64,000 nucleotides of DNA, taken from Ensifer sp. WSM1721 (GTDB taxonomy: Bacteria; Pseudomonadota; Alphaproteobacteria; Rhizobiales; Rhizobiaceae). A program made the translations under genes and the position numbers. Of the stretch, positions 1 to 9,718 are shown in pieces. Under the pieces are notes generated by a model. That model ran no database searches. It saw only the letters and a list, made by a program, of their open reading frames with translations, and had not been told where the DNA came from. Within the stretch, counting starts at the first letter, position 1. Every line of letters begins with the position of its first letter. The DNA is taken from the NCBI RefSeq assembly GCF_000513895.2, contig NZ_CP165785.1, positions 290,667 through 354,666 of the forward strand, read 5' to 3'.

Positions 1-1580
1 TCGCATCTGAGGCCGATCGGCAAGCCCTGTATGCTCGGGCCGCTGATGAAGTTTTCCTTCTCAAAGGCAATTCGCCTCTGGAGACCTATCTCAACCAGGC
101 GGCGATCCTTGGAATTGCGGATGAAAGTGGCGCGGATGCAGTACACCCCGGATATGGTCTTCTTTCGGAAAACGAAGAATTCGCAGCCGCTGTCGAGGCC
201 GCTGGCCTGATCTGGATCGGTCCGCCAGCCGAGGCGATTGCGCAGCTCGGGGATAAGGTTAAGGCGCGCGCCATTGCTCGCAAGGTCGGGGCGCCACTTT
301 TGCCTTCAATGGATGATGGCACCGCGACGATCGACCAGGTCCGCAAATTTGTAAAGGCGCATGGCCTCCCGGTCATTATCAAAGCCCAGAACGGCGGCGG
401 CGGTCGCGGCATGCGTATTGTTCGCACGATGGACGAGTTGGAGCCGCAAATGGCGGCGGCAGAGCGTGAAGCAGGGCTTGCCTTCGGCCGATCCGAATGT
501 TTCGTCGAAGTGTATGTTGAAAATGCGAGGCACGTAGAGACACAGTGCCTCGTGGATGCCGACGGGACGATAGCCGTGCTGGCCACGCGCGATTGCACTC
601 TGCAGCGGAGGCAGCAAAAACTTATCGAGGAAGCACCAGCACCTTTCCTGTCCAACGCGCAGCGGAAACAGCTGAAGGAGGCTTCGGTTGGTATTCTCAA
701 AGAGGTCGGCTATCGTGGCGCGGCCACCTGCGAATTTCTGATAACACCCAGGGGCGAGATTTACTTTCTTGAAGTTAACACCCGCGTCCAGGTGGAGCAT
801 CCCGTCACCGAAGAAGTCACCGGCATCGACATCATTCGCGAGATGTTCAACATCGCCGAGGGAAAGCTCCTAACCTTCACGGATCCGCCGGTGCGTGGCC
901 ATTCAATCGAGTTCCGCATCAATGCGGAAGATCCCTGGGCGGACTTTCGGCCGGTCCCAGGCAAGCTAACGCGCCTTCGGGTTCCAGGTGGTCCAGGCGT
1001 TCGTGTCGATTTCGGTTATGGCGAGGGGGATACGATCCCGCCCTACTATGACTCTCTTATGGGGAAGCTCATAGTGACGGGCTGCGACCGTGCGCAGGCG
1101 TTGGCGCGAGCTTCGCGGGCTCTGGCTGAACTTGAAGTGGAGGGTGTCCAGACAATCGTTCCGCTTCACCGGGCAATCCTAAACCGGGAAGAATTCATCG
1201 GGACGTACGAACCGGAATTCATCGTCCATACGCGCTGGATCGACTCAGAAATAGAGCGACTGTCAAAGGAGGCACGGGAGCTCGCTGAACAACCTTCTAT
1301 CCAGCAGGAAATAAATGTCGACGAGCCCGAACCTAGTAATGGAGAGATTTCTGAACCGCCGATGTATCGGCGGGGCATCAAGGCGCCCCTCTCCGGCATA
1401 GTGTTGGAAATGTGCGTCAAGGAAGGGGATAAAATCAGTCGAGGCGACGTGGTTGCCATCATGGAGTCGATGAAGATGGAGCAGTCGATCGTGGCCGAGG
1501 AGGGGGGCGTCGTCGCTAAGATCAACGTTGAAAGGGGTGCATTCATAGAAATGGATGCCGATCTGCTGGGGCTAGACTAA
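1..1580 (+). CDS. Biotin carboxylase with C-terminal biotin carrier domain (acyl-CoA carboxylase alpha-type subunit), 5' end outside window
   Basis: The frame is open from the left edge, so the N-terminus (about 35 residues by family comparison) is missing. The protein should carboxylate its own biotin with ATP and bicarbonate, for transfer to an acyl-CoA by a partner carboxyltransferase not seen here. Visible marks are the ATP-grasp glycine loop GGGGRGM, RDCTLQRRQQKLIEEAP, EVNTRVQVEHPVTE and RINAED of biotin carboxylases, then a lipoyl/biotinyl domain with the biotinylated lysine in MESMKME near the C-terminus. The linker between the two parts is short, as in AccA3-like proteins rather than full-length PccA. 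The stop codon overlaps the start of the next gene (TAATG), so the two are co-translated. The acyl substrate cannot be told. Confidence 0.9.
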   Translation, partial: ASEADRQALYARAADEVFLLKGNSPLETYLNQAAILGIADESGADAVHPGYGLLSENEEFAAAVEAAGLIWIGPPAEAIAQLGDKVKARAIARKVGAPLLPSMDDGTATIDQVRKFVKAHGLPVIIKAQNGGGGRGMRIVRTMDELEPQMAAAEREAGLAFGRSECFVEVYVENARHVETQCLVDADGTIAVLATRDCTLQRRQQKLIEEAPAPFLSNAQRKQLKEASVGILKEVGYRGAATCEFLITPRGEIYFLEVNTRVQVEHPVTEEVTGIDIIREMFNIAEGKLLTFTDPPVRGHSIEFRINAEDPWADFRPVPGKLTRLRVPGGPGVRVDFGYGEGDTIPPYYDSLMGKLIVTGCDRAQALARASRALAELEVEGVQTIVPLHRAILNREEFIGTYEPEFIVHTRWIDSEIERLSKEARELAEQPSIQQEINVDEPEPSNGEISEPPMYRRGIKAPLSGIVLEMCVKEGDKISRGDVVAIMESMKMEQSIVAEEGGVVAKINVERGAFIEMDADLLGLD

Positions 1581-2110
1581 TGCCCAGCGCGACATTCTCA
1601 TCCATCGCCGATCACGAGCGACCGCAGCTTAACGCCCTACTGACGTTGAAGACCGTCGTCGAGAAGGACTGGATCGACTACAACGGTCATATGACGGAAT
1701 GGCAATATTACAAGGTTTTGGCAGACGCCGGTGAGAATTTCCTGCGTGCGATGGGCTTCACCGAGGAATACAGGCTGAAGGGGTTTAGCTTCTTTTCCGT
1801 TGAGGGACATTTGAGGAACCTGAAGGAATGCCGTACCGGCACGCCATTGCTAGTTTACACTGAGATGATTGGCTTCGATGACATCCGCCTCCAGATCTAT
1901 CAGTATGTGTTGAATGAATCTGAGGATGTCGTCGTGGCGACGGGGGAACACATGATGGTACATGTTGATACCAATTATCGGAAAGCCACCCCCGTCGGCA
2001 ACTACATGCGCGAATGCCTGACACGTGCCCTGATGACCTGGAGCCCCTATCAGGAGCCGAAGGGTCTTTCGGCGTCGATCCGGAGGGTGAAATTGCACTG
2101 TCGGACGTGA
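1580..2110 (+). CDS. Hotdog-fold acyl-CoA thioesterase
   Basis: A 176-residue protein with the 4-hydroxybenzoyl-CoA thioesterase-type signature around WIDYNGHMTEWQYYKVLADA, followed by a single hotdog domain. It is predicted to hydrolyse a CoA thioester in the cytoplasm. The DYNGHM...Y..VLADA stretch resembles thioesterases of carnitine/betaine breakdown (betainyl-CoA type), which elsewhere accompany BKACE enzymes like the one at 29.4 kb; this link is an inference. It overlaps the stop of the biotin carboxylase gene by one base, so it belongs to an operon that begins left of the window. The last ~20 residues are not family-like and may be a natural extension. Confidence 0.75.
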   Translation: MPSATFSSIADHERPQLNALLTLKTVVEKDWIDYNGHMTEWQYYKVLADAGENFLRAMGFTEEYRLKGFSFFSVEGHLRNLKECRTGTPLLVYTEMIGFDDIRLQIYQYVLNESEDVVVATGEHMMVHVDTNYRKATPVGNYMRECLTRALMTWSPYQEPKGLSASIRRVKLHCRT

Positions 2111-2462
2111 AACAGGGGCCTGTTTGTTATCCGATACACGCCTCTAGAATGGTGCGCCTAGATTCGAGCCTGCCCTCTTTGATCTGCATATTACCAGTCG
2201 CCGTTTTGGCGGGGAGAGGTCGCCTTTGGTGCCCCACCGATTTTCGTGAGCAACCGGCGGCGAACGCGATCGGAAATGGCCAAAGGCTGAAGGTAACCCC
2301 ACCTGCCCAACGTTTTTCGAGCTGCCATTAGCAAGGGATCTTTGTGCGGCGACGAATGTACCAGAGTCCTTCGAAAAGCATACTGCGTCGGCGACGTTGC
2401 GCAGGCGGAGGAGTAGTGAACGCCGCGGCGTACGGTTTGCTGATCTAAGGCGAGCGTTTAGA
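2111..2462. other. Intergenic region between convergent genes, nothing recognised
   Basis: About 350 bases separate the thioesterase (+) and the hydrolase (-). Short open frames exist on both strands but none has a convincing start site or a recognisable product. No strong terminator hairpin with a T-run is visible. Confidence 0.5.
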
Positions 2463-3395
2463 TTATGAGATCTTCGTAATTGGTGGCAGATCAAGCATTG
2501 GCCTGTCGCCGAGCTTTTGAACAAACCACTCGGCCGCAACACGGCTGGATTGCTCGAATTGATTTGTATAGGGGGAGAAATGGCCTCCAGGCAAAATCTC
2601 GAGCGCTTTCGGCTCTCCAGCGCGGTCGAAGGCATCCAATGCCAAGTCAGTTGGCGTGAGATGGTCGTCCTCGGCCACGATCATTAACAATGGAGTTGGG
2701 CTAATAAGCCTGATGAATGCTCCTGGTTCATTTGCTTTTGCCAGTTCAAGGCTCCGCAGGGTTACTTGCGGATTCCAGTTTGAAGCCACTTCAGCTGAAC
2801 GGCAAAAGTACTCGTAACTGTCCGCTCCTGGCAACGCGCACGGTAGTTGAGGATCACTCGTCACTACATCAACATAGGCGCGGTCGTTTCCAAGGACCCT
2901 AGCCACGCGATCTTCTGAGAGACTTCTCCTCAATTCCGTAGCTTGCGGCGTCGTGGCTCTGCGAACAGCGACTTTCGAGCCGCTAATCGTCGGAACCTGG
3001 GCTACGACAGCTTTTACACGCCGGTCCTGCGCAGCTACTACCAAGACATGTCCACCACTGTAGCTCGTACCCCATATGCCGATGCGCTCGGGGTCAGGGC
3101 CGTTCATGGTCTGGACAAAGGTTACGGCGTCACGGTAGCCCCGTCGCTGCCGCTCCGGATCAACCTCGTATCTCGGTTCTCCCTCGCTCTCGCCAAAGCA
3201 TCCGTGATCGTAGACCAGCACCCCAAGTCCATGCGCGGCAAATACCTCGGCGTATCGGTCGAGATATTGCTCCTTTACGGCAGAGAACCCGTGGGTCAAA
3301 ATCACCGTGGGAAAGGGGGACGCGATTTCTGTCGGCCGATAGAACCAGCCCCGCAGGCGGTCTCCCTCGGACCAGAAGGCCACGTTACTTCGCAT
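2463..3395 (-). CDS. Alpha/beta hydrolase (dienelactone-hydrolase-like / prolyl-oligopeptidase-like family)
   Basis: A 310-residue serine hydrolase. The nucleophile elbow is GTSYSGG (about residue 110), the oxyanion-hole region is [14 protein letters not shown] near the N-terminus, and the catalytic acid and histidine are likely the Asp in [11 protein letters not shown] and the His in LPGGHFSPY. No signal peptide, so cytoplasmic. It probably cleaves an ester, lactone or thioester; the exact substrate cannot be predicted. It is the last gene of the run descending from the aldehyde dehydrogenase gene at 13.6 kb and starts 54 bases after etfA, so it may be transcribed with it. Confidence 0.8.
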   Translation of the reverse strand: MRSNVAFWSEGDRLRGWFYRPTEIASPFPTVILTHGFSAVKEQYLDRYAEVFAAHGLGVLVYDHGCFGESEGEPRYEVDPERQRRGYRDAVTFVQTMNGPDPERIGIWGTSYSGGHVLVVAAQDRRVKAVVAQVPTISGSKVAVRRATTPQATELRRSLSEDRVARVLGNDRAYVDVVTSDPQLPCALPGADSYEYFCRSAEVASNWNPQVTLRSLELAKANEPGAFIRLISPTPLLMIVAEDDHLTPTDLALDAFDRAGEPKALEILPGGHFSPYTNQFEQSSRVAAEWFVQKLGDRPMLDLPPITKIS

Positions 3396-3449
3396 TGCTC
3401 ACTTCCTTTTGCCGGTCCTGTTTGGTCGACTGTTCAGCGTCCGAGCGAC

Positions 3450-4382
3450 TCAAAACGCCCTCTCGAGCTCCGGAAGGACATCGAAGAGATCGGCAACGAG
3501 GCCGTAGTCGGCGACCTGGAAGATCGGCGCCTCCTCGTCCGTGTTGATGGCGACGATCACCTTGGAGTCCTTCATGCCGGCGAGGTGCTGGATGGCGCCG
3601 GAGATGCCGCAGGCGATGTAGAGGTCAGGCGCGACCACCTTGCCGGTCTGCCCGACCTGCCAGTCGTTCGGCGCATAGCCGGCATCGACGGCAGCACGCG
3701 AGGCTCCGACGGCGGCGCCGAGCTTGTCGGCAACCGGCAGGATCACTTGCCTGAACTTCTCCGAGGAGCCGAGCGCCCGGCCGCCGGAGATGATGATCTT
3801 CGCCGAGGTCAGCTCCGGGCGGTCTGAAGAGGACAGCGCGTCGGAAACGAACCGCGACAAATCGGAAAAAGCGGCTGCCGTCGGGACCTGTTCGACGGCA
3901 GCCGAGTCACCCGCCGAAGCGGGGGGGAAAGACGAGGTGCGGACGGTGATGACTTTCTTCGCTTCGGTCGTCTGCACCGTCTGGATGGCATTGCCGGCAT
4001 AGATCGGCCGCTTGAAGGTATCCGGCGAAACCACCTCGATGATCTCGGAGACCTGCGCCACGTCGAGAAGTGCGGCAACCCGCGGCATGACGTTCTTGCC
4101 GACCGAGGTGGCGGCGGCGACAATCGTGTCATAGTTGCCGGCGAGCGAGACGATGAGGGCCGCCAGCGGCTCGGCGAGATTGTGGGCGAGCGAGGCATCC
4201 TCGGCGACGAGCGCCTTGGCGACGCCCGAGAGCTTCGCCGCCTGCTGGGCGACGGCCTCGACGCCGGAACCCGCAACGAGCACATGCACGTCGCCGCCGA
4301 TCTTGGTCGCCGCCGTCAGCGCCTTCGCCGTCTGGTCGGAAAGGTGGGTGTTGTCGTGGTCAGCCAGAAGCAGAATGGCCAT
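3450..4382 (-). CDS. etfA: Electron transfer flavoprotein alpha subunit
   Basis: Length 310, normal for the family. The N-terminal half carries the alpha/beta Rossmann-like domain ([11 protein letters not shown] start). The C-terminal FAD-binding domain shows the signature [34 protein letters not shown] region, and [17 protein letters not shown]. With EtfB it carries electrons from a flavin dehydrogenase to the quinone pool through ETF:quinone oxidoreductase. It follows etfB by 25 bases. No acyl-CoA dehydrogenase is present in the window; the nearest flavoenzyme is the FAD oxidoreductase at 7.8-8.9 kb in the same run, a possible electron donor (inference). Confidence 0.95.
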   Translation of the reverse strand: MAILLLADHDNTHLSDQTAKALTAATKIGGDVHVLVAGSGVEAVAQQAAKLSGVAKALVAEDASLAHNLAEPLAALIVSLAGNYDTIVAAATSVGKNVMPRVAALLDVAQVSEIIEVVSPDTFKRPIYAGNAIQTVQTTEAKKVITVRTSSFPPASAGDSAAVEQVPTAAAFSDLSRFVSDALSSSDRPELTSAKIIISGGRALGSSEKFRQVILPVADKLGAAVGASRAAVDAGYAPNDWQVGQTGKVVAPDLYIACGISGAIQHLAGMKDSKVIVAINTDEEAPIFQVADYGLVADLFDVLPELERAF

Positions 4383-4407
4383 GATGGAATCTCCCTTTCC
4401 TTGAACC

Positions 4408-5157
4408 TTAGAGGACGCCGGCTTCGGTCTTGAGCTTCTCGACGAGCTCGGCGACCGACTTCACCTTGATGCCGGCCTTGCGGCCCGACGGCTCTTCCGT
4501 CTTCAGAACTTTGAGCCGCGGGCTCGTGTCGACGCCGAAATCGGCCGGCGTCTTCTTGTCGAGCGGCTTCTTCTTCGCCTTCATGATGTTCGGCAGCGAG
4601 GCGTAGCGCGGCTCGTTCAGGCGCAAGTCGGTGGTGACCACGGCCGGCAGCTTCAGTTCCACCGTCTGCAGCCCGCCGTCGACCTCGCGGGTGACATTGA
4701 CCTTGCCGTCACCGATCTCGACCTTGGAGGCGAAGGTGCCCTGCGGCCAGCCCAACAGCGCCGAGAGCATCTGACCGGTCTGGTTGGAATCGTCGTCGAT
4801 CGCCTGCTTGCCGACAATGATCAGCCCCGGCTGTTCGGCCTCGGCCACACCCTTGACGATCTTGGCGACGGCGAGCGGTTCGACCTGGTCCTCGGTCTCG
4901 ACGAGGATCGCCCGGTCGGCGCCCATCGCAAGCGCGGTGCGGAGCGTCTCTTCGGCCTTGGCCGGTCCGATCGAGACGACGACGACTTCGCTCGCCTTGC
5001 CGGCTTCCTTGAGGCGCAGCGCCTCTTCGACCGAGATTTCGTCGAACGGGTTCATCGACATCTTGACATTGGCAAGCTCGACGCCCGTGCCGTCCGCCTT
5101 CACGCGGATCTTCACGTTGAAGTCGACGACCCGCTTCACCGTTACTAGGATTTTCAA
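4408..5157 (-). CDS. etfB: Electron transfer flavoprotein beta subunit
   Basis: With a TTG start at 5157 the protein is 249 residues beginning [14 protein letters not shown], which is the usual EtfB length and start; a GGAGG lies about 8 bases upstream of that TTG. An in-frame ATG lies five codons earlier (5172) but has no clear ribosome site. Family motifs include the AMP-binding region ([20 protein letters not shown]) and the C-terminal ETF-beta signature around [12 protein letters not shown]. It forms the heterodimer with EtfA. The 94-base gap upstream to the SDR gene may hold a separate promoter. Confidence 0.93.
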   Translation of the reverse strand: MKILVTVKRVVDFNVKIRVKADGTGVELANVKMSMNPFDEISVEEALRLKEAGKASEVVVVSIGPAKAEETLRTALAMGADRAILVETEDQVEPLAVAKIVKGVAEAEQPGLIIVGKQAIDDDSNQTGQMLSALLGWPQGTFASKVEIGDGKVNVTREVDGGLQTVELKLPAVVTTDLRLNEPRYASLPNIMKAKKKPLDKKTPADFGVDTSPRLKVLKTEEPSGRKAGIKVKSVAELVEKLKTEAGVL

Positions 5158-5250
5158 CTTTTCAGCCTCCATTATGATCAGTTCGAAAAGGAGTGGCGCG
5201 TGTTCAGTCTGCAAAGCAGGGGTCTACACGTGCACTGATCCGCGCGCCGT

Positions 5251-6048
5251 CTAGTCCGCAGCACTTGCGGAGCTGAAATATCCAGCCGTGGAGCCACCAT
5301 CGAGCGCGATGATTGCGCCGTTCAGGTAAGATCCTGCCGGGGACGATATGAATGCAGCGAGCTCAGCAACATCGTTCGGACGCGCAAATCGCCCGAGGGG
5401 CACCGTTTTCTCGTAGAAGCCGCGATCGGAAGGGTTATCAGCAAAGAGCTGGTCCAACATCGGCGTTTCGACGAATCCTGGACAAATCGCGTTGCACCGA
5501 ACTCCCTGTGGGCCGTGATCCAAGGCCATCGATTTGATCAGACCTACAACCCCGTGTTTGCTTGCGCAGTAGGCAGCGTAACCCGTCGCCCCCTGTGTGC
5601 CGGCATCGGATGCGATGGCGGTGAAGCTTCCCCTTCTTTTCATCAGGGAAGGCATGGCGTTCTTGGCAAGCAGAAATGTTCCCTTGAGGTTGACGTCCAG
5701 CACAAAATCAAAGCTCGCCTCGTCCATTTCAATGACTGTTCCTAGGCGCGCCACGCCTGCACAATGGACGACGTTGTCAACGCCACCATGCGCGTCAACC
5801 TCAGCGAAGAGGGCCTTGAGCTTCGCGTTATCGGTCACATCAGCTTGGAAAAGCTTGACCGTTCCGCCCGCGGCATCCACGTTCGCGAAAACGCTTCGAA
5901 GACGATCGATGTCCCGGTCGATCAAGAAGACATTTGCGCCACGATCGAAAAGGCGACGCGCAACGGCAGCACCAATGCCCGAAGCAGCCCCTGTAATGAC
6001 GGCGTTTTCGCGCGCCGCCGGCAATCCCATGTCTTGCTGACTGCTCAT
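5251..6048 (-). CDS. Short-chain dehydrogenase/reductase (SDR)
   Basis: A classical SDR of 265 residues: nucleotide motif TGAASGIG, NNAG-equivalent HCAGVA, catalytic Ser in ASDAGTQG and YCASK as the active-site Tyr-Lys. It should oxidise or reduce an alcohol/carbonyl with NAD(P). The start at 6048 overlaps the stop of the upstream SDR (ATGA), which implies translational coupling. It is a close paralogue of the SDR at 27746-28516: both share AYCASKHGVxGLxKxMALD, the CPGFVxTPM segment and a GGSxAG tail. The pair suggests a duplicated step or a duplicated gene set. Confidence 0.9.
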   Translation of the reverse strand: MSSQQDMGLPAARENAVITGAASGIGAAVARRLFDRGANVFLIDRDIDRLRSVFANVDAAGGTVKLFQADVTDNAKLKALFAEVDAHGGVDNVVHCAGVARLGTVIEMDEASFDFVLDVNLKGTFLLAKNAMPSLMKRRGSFTAIASDAGTQGATGYAAYCASKHGVVGLIKSMALDHGPQGVRCNAICPGFVETPMLDQLFADNPSDRGFYEKTVPLGRFARPNDVAELAAFISSPAGSYLNGAIIALDGGSTAGYFSSASAAD

Positions 6049-6878
6049 ACCGGGAGTCCGTTTGCTGTGGACAGCCAACGCGGCTCGCCTCGTTTCGAGC
6101 GATCCTGACGAACCCATTGCGGTTGGCCGTATATAGACTGCCCGCCGTCGACGAGCAGGGATGCCCCTGTTATGAAGCCAGCGGCGGGGCCCGCCAGAAA
6201 CGCGACCGCCTCTGCGACATCTTCCGCCTTACCGAGGCGCCCGACGGGTGTTTCCTGGAGCAATGCTTCCCTGCAGCCAGGAACTTCAAGCATTGGCCGG
6301 GTCATTGCGGTCTCCACAACACCAGGAAGAACAGAGTTCGTCCGGATACCGTAAATACCAAGCTCTGCTGCCATGGTCCTCGTGAGCATCAGCAGCGCTG
6401 CCTTGGTGGCGCTGTATGCGCCCGTCTGGTCGGCGTGGAACAGAGCGAGGCAGGAGGAAATGAGGGTTATGCTGCCTCCCTGGCCACCTGCAACCATGTT
6501 GCGCGCGACTGCCTGGCAGAGATGAAAGGTGCCGTTCAGATTGATATCGACGTGCAGGTCCCAGACCTTTTTCGATGTCTCGAGAAAACCACCAAATCTT
6601 GCGAATCCAGCATTGGCGACAAAGGTCCCGATCGAACCAAATTGGCCGCCGATTTCGGCAATAGCCCTGTTGAGAGCGTCCGGATCGGTCTGGTCAGCAG
6701 GAAGGACGAGCACCTTTCGGGCGCCGTCGCGACGCAGTTCCTCTTCAACCCCGCCGAGGTTGGCAACATCACGATCCAACAGGACGATGTCTCGGCCGTC
6801 GCGTGCAAATCGGGCCGCGAGCGCCCTGCCCATCTCGCCACCGGCGCCGCTGATCACCACGCAGGGAAAATCGCTCAT
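6045..6878 (-). CDS. Short-chain dehydrogenase/reductase (SDR)
   Basis: 277 residues; glycine-rich motif SGAGGEMGRA, ANAGFA, catalytic Ser in ISSCLALF, and YSATK. The tail (about 25 residues after the GASLLVDGGQ motif) is longer than usual for SDRs. It overlaps surE upstream and the next SDR downstream by four bases each, so it is firmly inside the operon. NAD(P)-dependent oxidoreductase of unknown substrate. It does not obviously pair with one of the SDRs at 27.7-29.3 kb, unlike its two SDR neighbours. Confidence 0.88.
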   Translation of the reverse strand: MSDFPCVVISGAGGEMGRALAARFARDGRDIVLLDRDVANLGGVEEELRRDGARKVLVLPADQTDPDALNRAIAEIGGQFGSIGTFVANAGFARFGGFLETSKKVWDLHVDINLNGTFHLCQAVARNMVAGGQGGSITLISSCLALFHADQTGAYSATKAALLMLTRTMAAELGIYGIRTNSVLPGVVETAMTRPMLEVPGCREALLQETPVGRLGKAEDVAEAVAFLAGPAAGFITGASLLVDGGQSIYGQPQWVRQDRSKRGEPRWLSTANGLPV

Positions 6879-7729
6879 CGTCCGCGCTCCTTCAGTGATT
6901 GCTCCAAATCAAGCGCTTTGTTGAGTTCAACAACCGCAGAGCGCGTCCACCGGGCAAATCGGCTTCGCGCACCGGGCAAAGTCCATTCGAAGTTGAGGGG
7001 CGTGAGAGCCGCGTCGCCTCGCGAGAGGACCCAGGAATCAGAACCGGGCCGGTGCTCGAAAATGGGATCGAGTTCTGGATGCGTACCGAAGAGCAGCCAT
7101 CCAGGACCATTTTCAGTTTCGACAGACGGAATGCGGGATGGATCCCAGACGCGGCGATCGAGGCTCGCAATCTTGACCTCGCGAGCGGGGCGGGCGGGTG
7201 CATTGAGGTTCAAAACAGACCGGGCAGGAAGTTTGGACCGATCCCTGATCATCAGCTTGGTGAGCTCTGCCATAATTTTGGCGCCCCAGCTGAAATCATA
7301 GTCCGTCAGATCGACCAGTCGAAACCTTCCATCTCGCGACTGCTGAGATGCGGCGAGTGCCGGAAAACCCAACAACGCACCTTCGATCGCCGATCCGAGC
7401 GTGCTCGAATAGGTTGCGTCATCGCCAAGATTGGCCCCTTCGTTGATGCCGGAGACAACGGCTTCGATTTCAGAGGCAAGGCCGGACAGAACGGCGACGC
7501 GAACACAATCGGTTGGCGTGCCATTCGTGGCATAGACCGGGTTTACTTCGTCACCGCCCGCCCTAGTAAGCGTAATCGCCTTGCGAAACGAGGCGGAGCG
7601 CGATGTGCCGCTTCTCGGTCCGTCGGGCGCAACCGTGAGCACCTGGACTCCGCTTGCGATCAGCGCATCGCGAGCCGCCGCAACGCCGGGAGACTGGTAG
7701 CCATCGTCATTTGTGAGCAAGACTTTCAC
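6875..7729 (-). CDS. SurE family phosphatase (5'/3'-nucleotidase type)
   Basis: 284 residues starting MKVLLTNDDG, with the metal-binding NDDG, SGTSRSAS, NGTPTDCV and SGINEGANLGDD motifs that define SurE. SurE enzymes are metal-dependent phosphatases of nucleotides and other phosphomonoesters. Housekeeping surE normally sits next to pcm or nlpD; here it lies inside a catabolic operon that also encodes an APH-type kinase (11.1-12.1 kb). I infer that a phosphorylated intermediate is made and later dephosphorylated. Overlaps the downstream SDR start by four bases. Confidence 0.9.
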   Translation of the reverse strand: MKVLLTNDDGYQSPGVAAARDALIASGVQVLTVAPDGPRSGTSRSASFRKAITLTRAGGDEVNPVYATNGTPTDCVRVAVLSGLASEIEAVVSGINEGANLGDDATYSSTLGSAIEGALLGFPALAASQQSRDGRFRLVDLTDYDFSWGAKIMAELTKLMIRDRSKLPARSVLNLNAPARPAREVKIASLDRRVWDPSRIPSVETENGPGWLLFGTHPELDPIFEHRPGSDSWVLSRGDAALTPLNFEWTLPGARSRFARWTRSAVVELNKALDLEQSLKERGR

Positions 7730-7756
7730 TTCGGGTCGCCTTTCTGGATGCTATGT

Positions 7757-8911
7757 TCAAGCCGCGAGCGAGAGCCTATCCGGCACGAGCTTCGCAGCAT
7801 TGGGGACGGTGACCGGCTTGCCGAGGATAGCCCACTCCGCAGCAAGGGCTCCCGTCAGGGCGCCGCTCGTAACACCTGTGCCACCCATGCCTGCGACGAC
7901 AATTACGGAAGGATCCGCGGCATAGGGGCCGATCTGGAACTCCCCGTCCAGGCTCAACGGGTAGAGGCCGTGCCAACCGTTCTTGAAGCCGAGATCGTCA
8001 ATTCGCAGCCGATCGCTGACGAGCTGTGCGACGTCGAGAAAATAGTCGTCCCCGTCCGGCGGGCTATAGGCGTCGGGGTTACTGACTTCGTGGCCTTCGA
8101 CCGAGTAATAGGTGTGGAGTCCGGCGATCAGCGAATCCTCGCCATCCTGCCTGAAGTAGATGCCGGCGCCGTTCTGCCCCGGCATATAGAAATTGCACAT
8201 TGGAACGACGTAATCGAGCTTGCGGGGCAGCTTGACGATGATCACCTCGTGTACCTCGGGTTTGATCGGTGCCGCGTGCCCCAGAATATCGCCAACGCGC
8301 CCCGCCCATGCGCCGCCGGCGTTGATCACCACGTCACATTCGAACTCGCCGCGAGTCGTTGAAAGCACGTGCGTTGACCCGCGTTTTTCGTAAGCGAGCA
8401 CTTCGGTGTTGTTCATGACCTTCGCGCCAAGATCGCGTGCTTCGTCGATCAGGGCGGAGCAAAGGAGGTGTCCGTCCAGATGTCCGTCGTTGACGCCGTA
8501 AAGACCAGCGACGACGTCGTCGCATTGCAAATCGGGAACGAGAGCCTGCAACTCCTTCTGCGACAGTATCCGCGTATCGTCTGCTCCGAAGCTTTTGATC
8601 GTGGCGAGCGCGGTTTCAAGTTTTGGAATGTCCGCTTCGGTCGTGGCGATGCGGATGTTGCCGATGCGGGCAAGGGGCAGACTGCGCTTGCGTTCGAGTT
8701 CGAACAATATTTCGCGTGACCGGACGCGGATCTCGATCTGCAACGGGTCGAGCGTCTGGGTGTTGTATACCCCGGCCGATCGCCCGGACGAGCCGCATGC
8801 CGGCGTGCCTTTTTCCAGAACGACAACCTCCTTTGCATGCAATTGCGCCGCCCTGCGTGCCGCGCCGCAGCCTGCGACGCCTGCTCCGATAATGGCGATA
8901 CGTGGGGTCAT
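7757..8911 (-). CDS. FAD-dependent oxidoreductase of the D-amino-acid/glycine oxidase (DAO) family
   Basis: 384 residues. The dinucleotide-binding motif is IAIIGAGVAGCGAARRAA at the very N-terminus, followed by VLEKG and the FAD-contact region CGSSGRSAG. The C-terminus has the second FAD motif VAGMGGTGVTSG. The family oxidises secondary or primary amines (sarcosine, D-amino acids, glycine) or related substrates. No signal peptide. It stands 13 bases below the SDR gene and 28 above surE. It may pass electrons to oxygen or to the EtfAB pair encoded downstream; the sequence does not decide. Confidence 0.88.
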   Translation of the reverse strand: MTPRIAIIGAGVAGCGAARRAAQLHAKEVVVLEKGTPACGSSGRSAGVYNTQTLDPLQIEIRVRSREILFELERKRSLPLARIGNIRIATTEADIPKLETALATIKSFGADDTRILSQKELQALVPDLQCDDVVAGLYGVNDGHLDGHLLCSALIDEARDLGAKVMNNTEVLAYEKRGSTHVLSTTRGEFECDVVINAGGAWAGRVGDILGHAAPIKPEVHEVIIVKLPRKLDYVVPMCNFYMPGQNGAGIYFRQDGEDSLIAGLHTYYSVEGHEVSNPDAYSPPDGDDYFLDVAQLVSDRLRIDDLGFKNGWHGLYPLSLDGEFQIGPYAADPSVIVVAGMGGTGVTSGALTGALAAEWAILGKPVTVPNAAKLVPDRLSLAA

Positions 8912-8923
8912 GGCCGTCTTCCT

Positions 8924-9718
8924 TCAGAACAAGGGGCGAATGGTTTCGTAGACGTAGAGCGTCGCCAGTGTCCCGCAGTCGACCGGCAAGTCCACTCCGG
9001 TAATGGCGGAAGCCTTGTCGGAGGCGAGAAAGACCACGGCGTTGGCGAGTTCGGGTATTTCGACAAGGCGCTTCATCGGCACGCGCTGGAAGTCCGTCAT
9101 CATGTGCCGGAGCGCCTTCTCGGAGACGAACTCCTCCACCATCTGGGTGCGCGTCCAGCCGGGGCTGACGGAATTTATGCGGATATTGTGTTTCGCGAGT
9201 TCGACCGCCGCATTCTTCGTGAGACCGACGAGACCGGCCTTGGCGGCGACATAGGAGCCTTGCGGGCCATCATAGCCGTTGGCGTCAATCGAGGCGATAT
9301 TGATCACCGACCCGCCGCTACCGTCGCGCATCCTGCGCGCTGCTCGCTGCGTTACCAGGAATGCACCTGTGAGATCCGTGCCAACGGTCTTGTTCCAACC
9401 TTCGAGCGAAATATCGAGGAATTCAGCCTCGTCGACGATGCCTGCATTGTTGACGACAATCTGAAGACTGCCATGTTCCGCCCATATTGCGTCCAGCACC
9501 CGCTCGACTTCGTCCGGATCACTGACACTCCCGGTATGGACCGTTGCCTTGCCTCCGCCGGCCGCTATCCGCGCCGCCACTTCTTCAAGTGGAGCACTGC
9601 TCCGGCCCATGAGTGCGACCGTGGCGCCAGCCTGAGCCAGGCCCTCGGCGATACCGGCACCGATCCCCCGGCCGCCGCCCGTGACGAGCGCCACCTTCCC
9701 TTCAAGTTCCCGCATCAT
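8924..9718 (-). CDS. Short-chain dehydrogenase/reductase (SDR)
   Basis: 264 residues, VTGGGRGIGAG, NNAG, catalytic Ser in NIASIDANG and YVAAK. The start (ATGATG at 9718/9715) overlaps the stop of the saccharopine-dehydrogenase-like gene. It is a clear paralogue of the SDR at 28529-29302: both carry FLVTQRAARRMR, VSPGWT and the unusual C-terminus ITGVDLPVDCGxLAxLY. In both places a saccharopine-dehydrogenase-like gene is in the neighbourhood, so a small gene module appears twice in this island. Confidence 0.9.
   Translation of the reverse strand: MMRELEGKVALVTGGGRGIGAGIAEGLAQAGATVALMGRSSAPLEEVAARIAAGGGKATVHTGSVSDPDEVERVLDAIWAEHGSLQIVVNNAGIVDEAEFLDISLEGWNKTVGTDLTGAFLVTQRAARRMRDGSGGSVINIASIDANGYDGPQGSYVAAKAGLVGLTKNAAVELAKHNIRINSVSPGWTRTQMVEEFVSEKALRHMMTDFQRVPMKRLVEIPELANAVVFLASDKASAITGVDLPVDCGTLATLYVYETIRPLF

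Noticed and set aside
2943..3827. + strand open frame of 294 codons over the hydrolase and etfA
   Set aside because: Antisense to both genes and without family features.
6899..8362. Long + strand open frame (487 codons) opposite surE and the FAD oxidoreductase gene
   Set aside because: It is antisense to two well-supported genes with clear family motifs, has no ribosome site and no recognisable domain; GC-rich codon bias opens the opposite frame.
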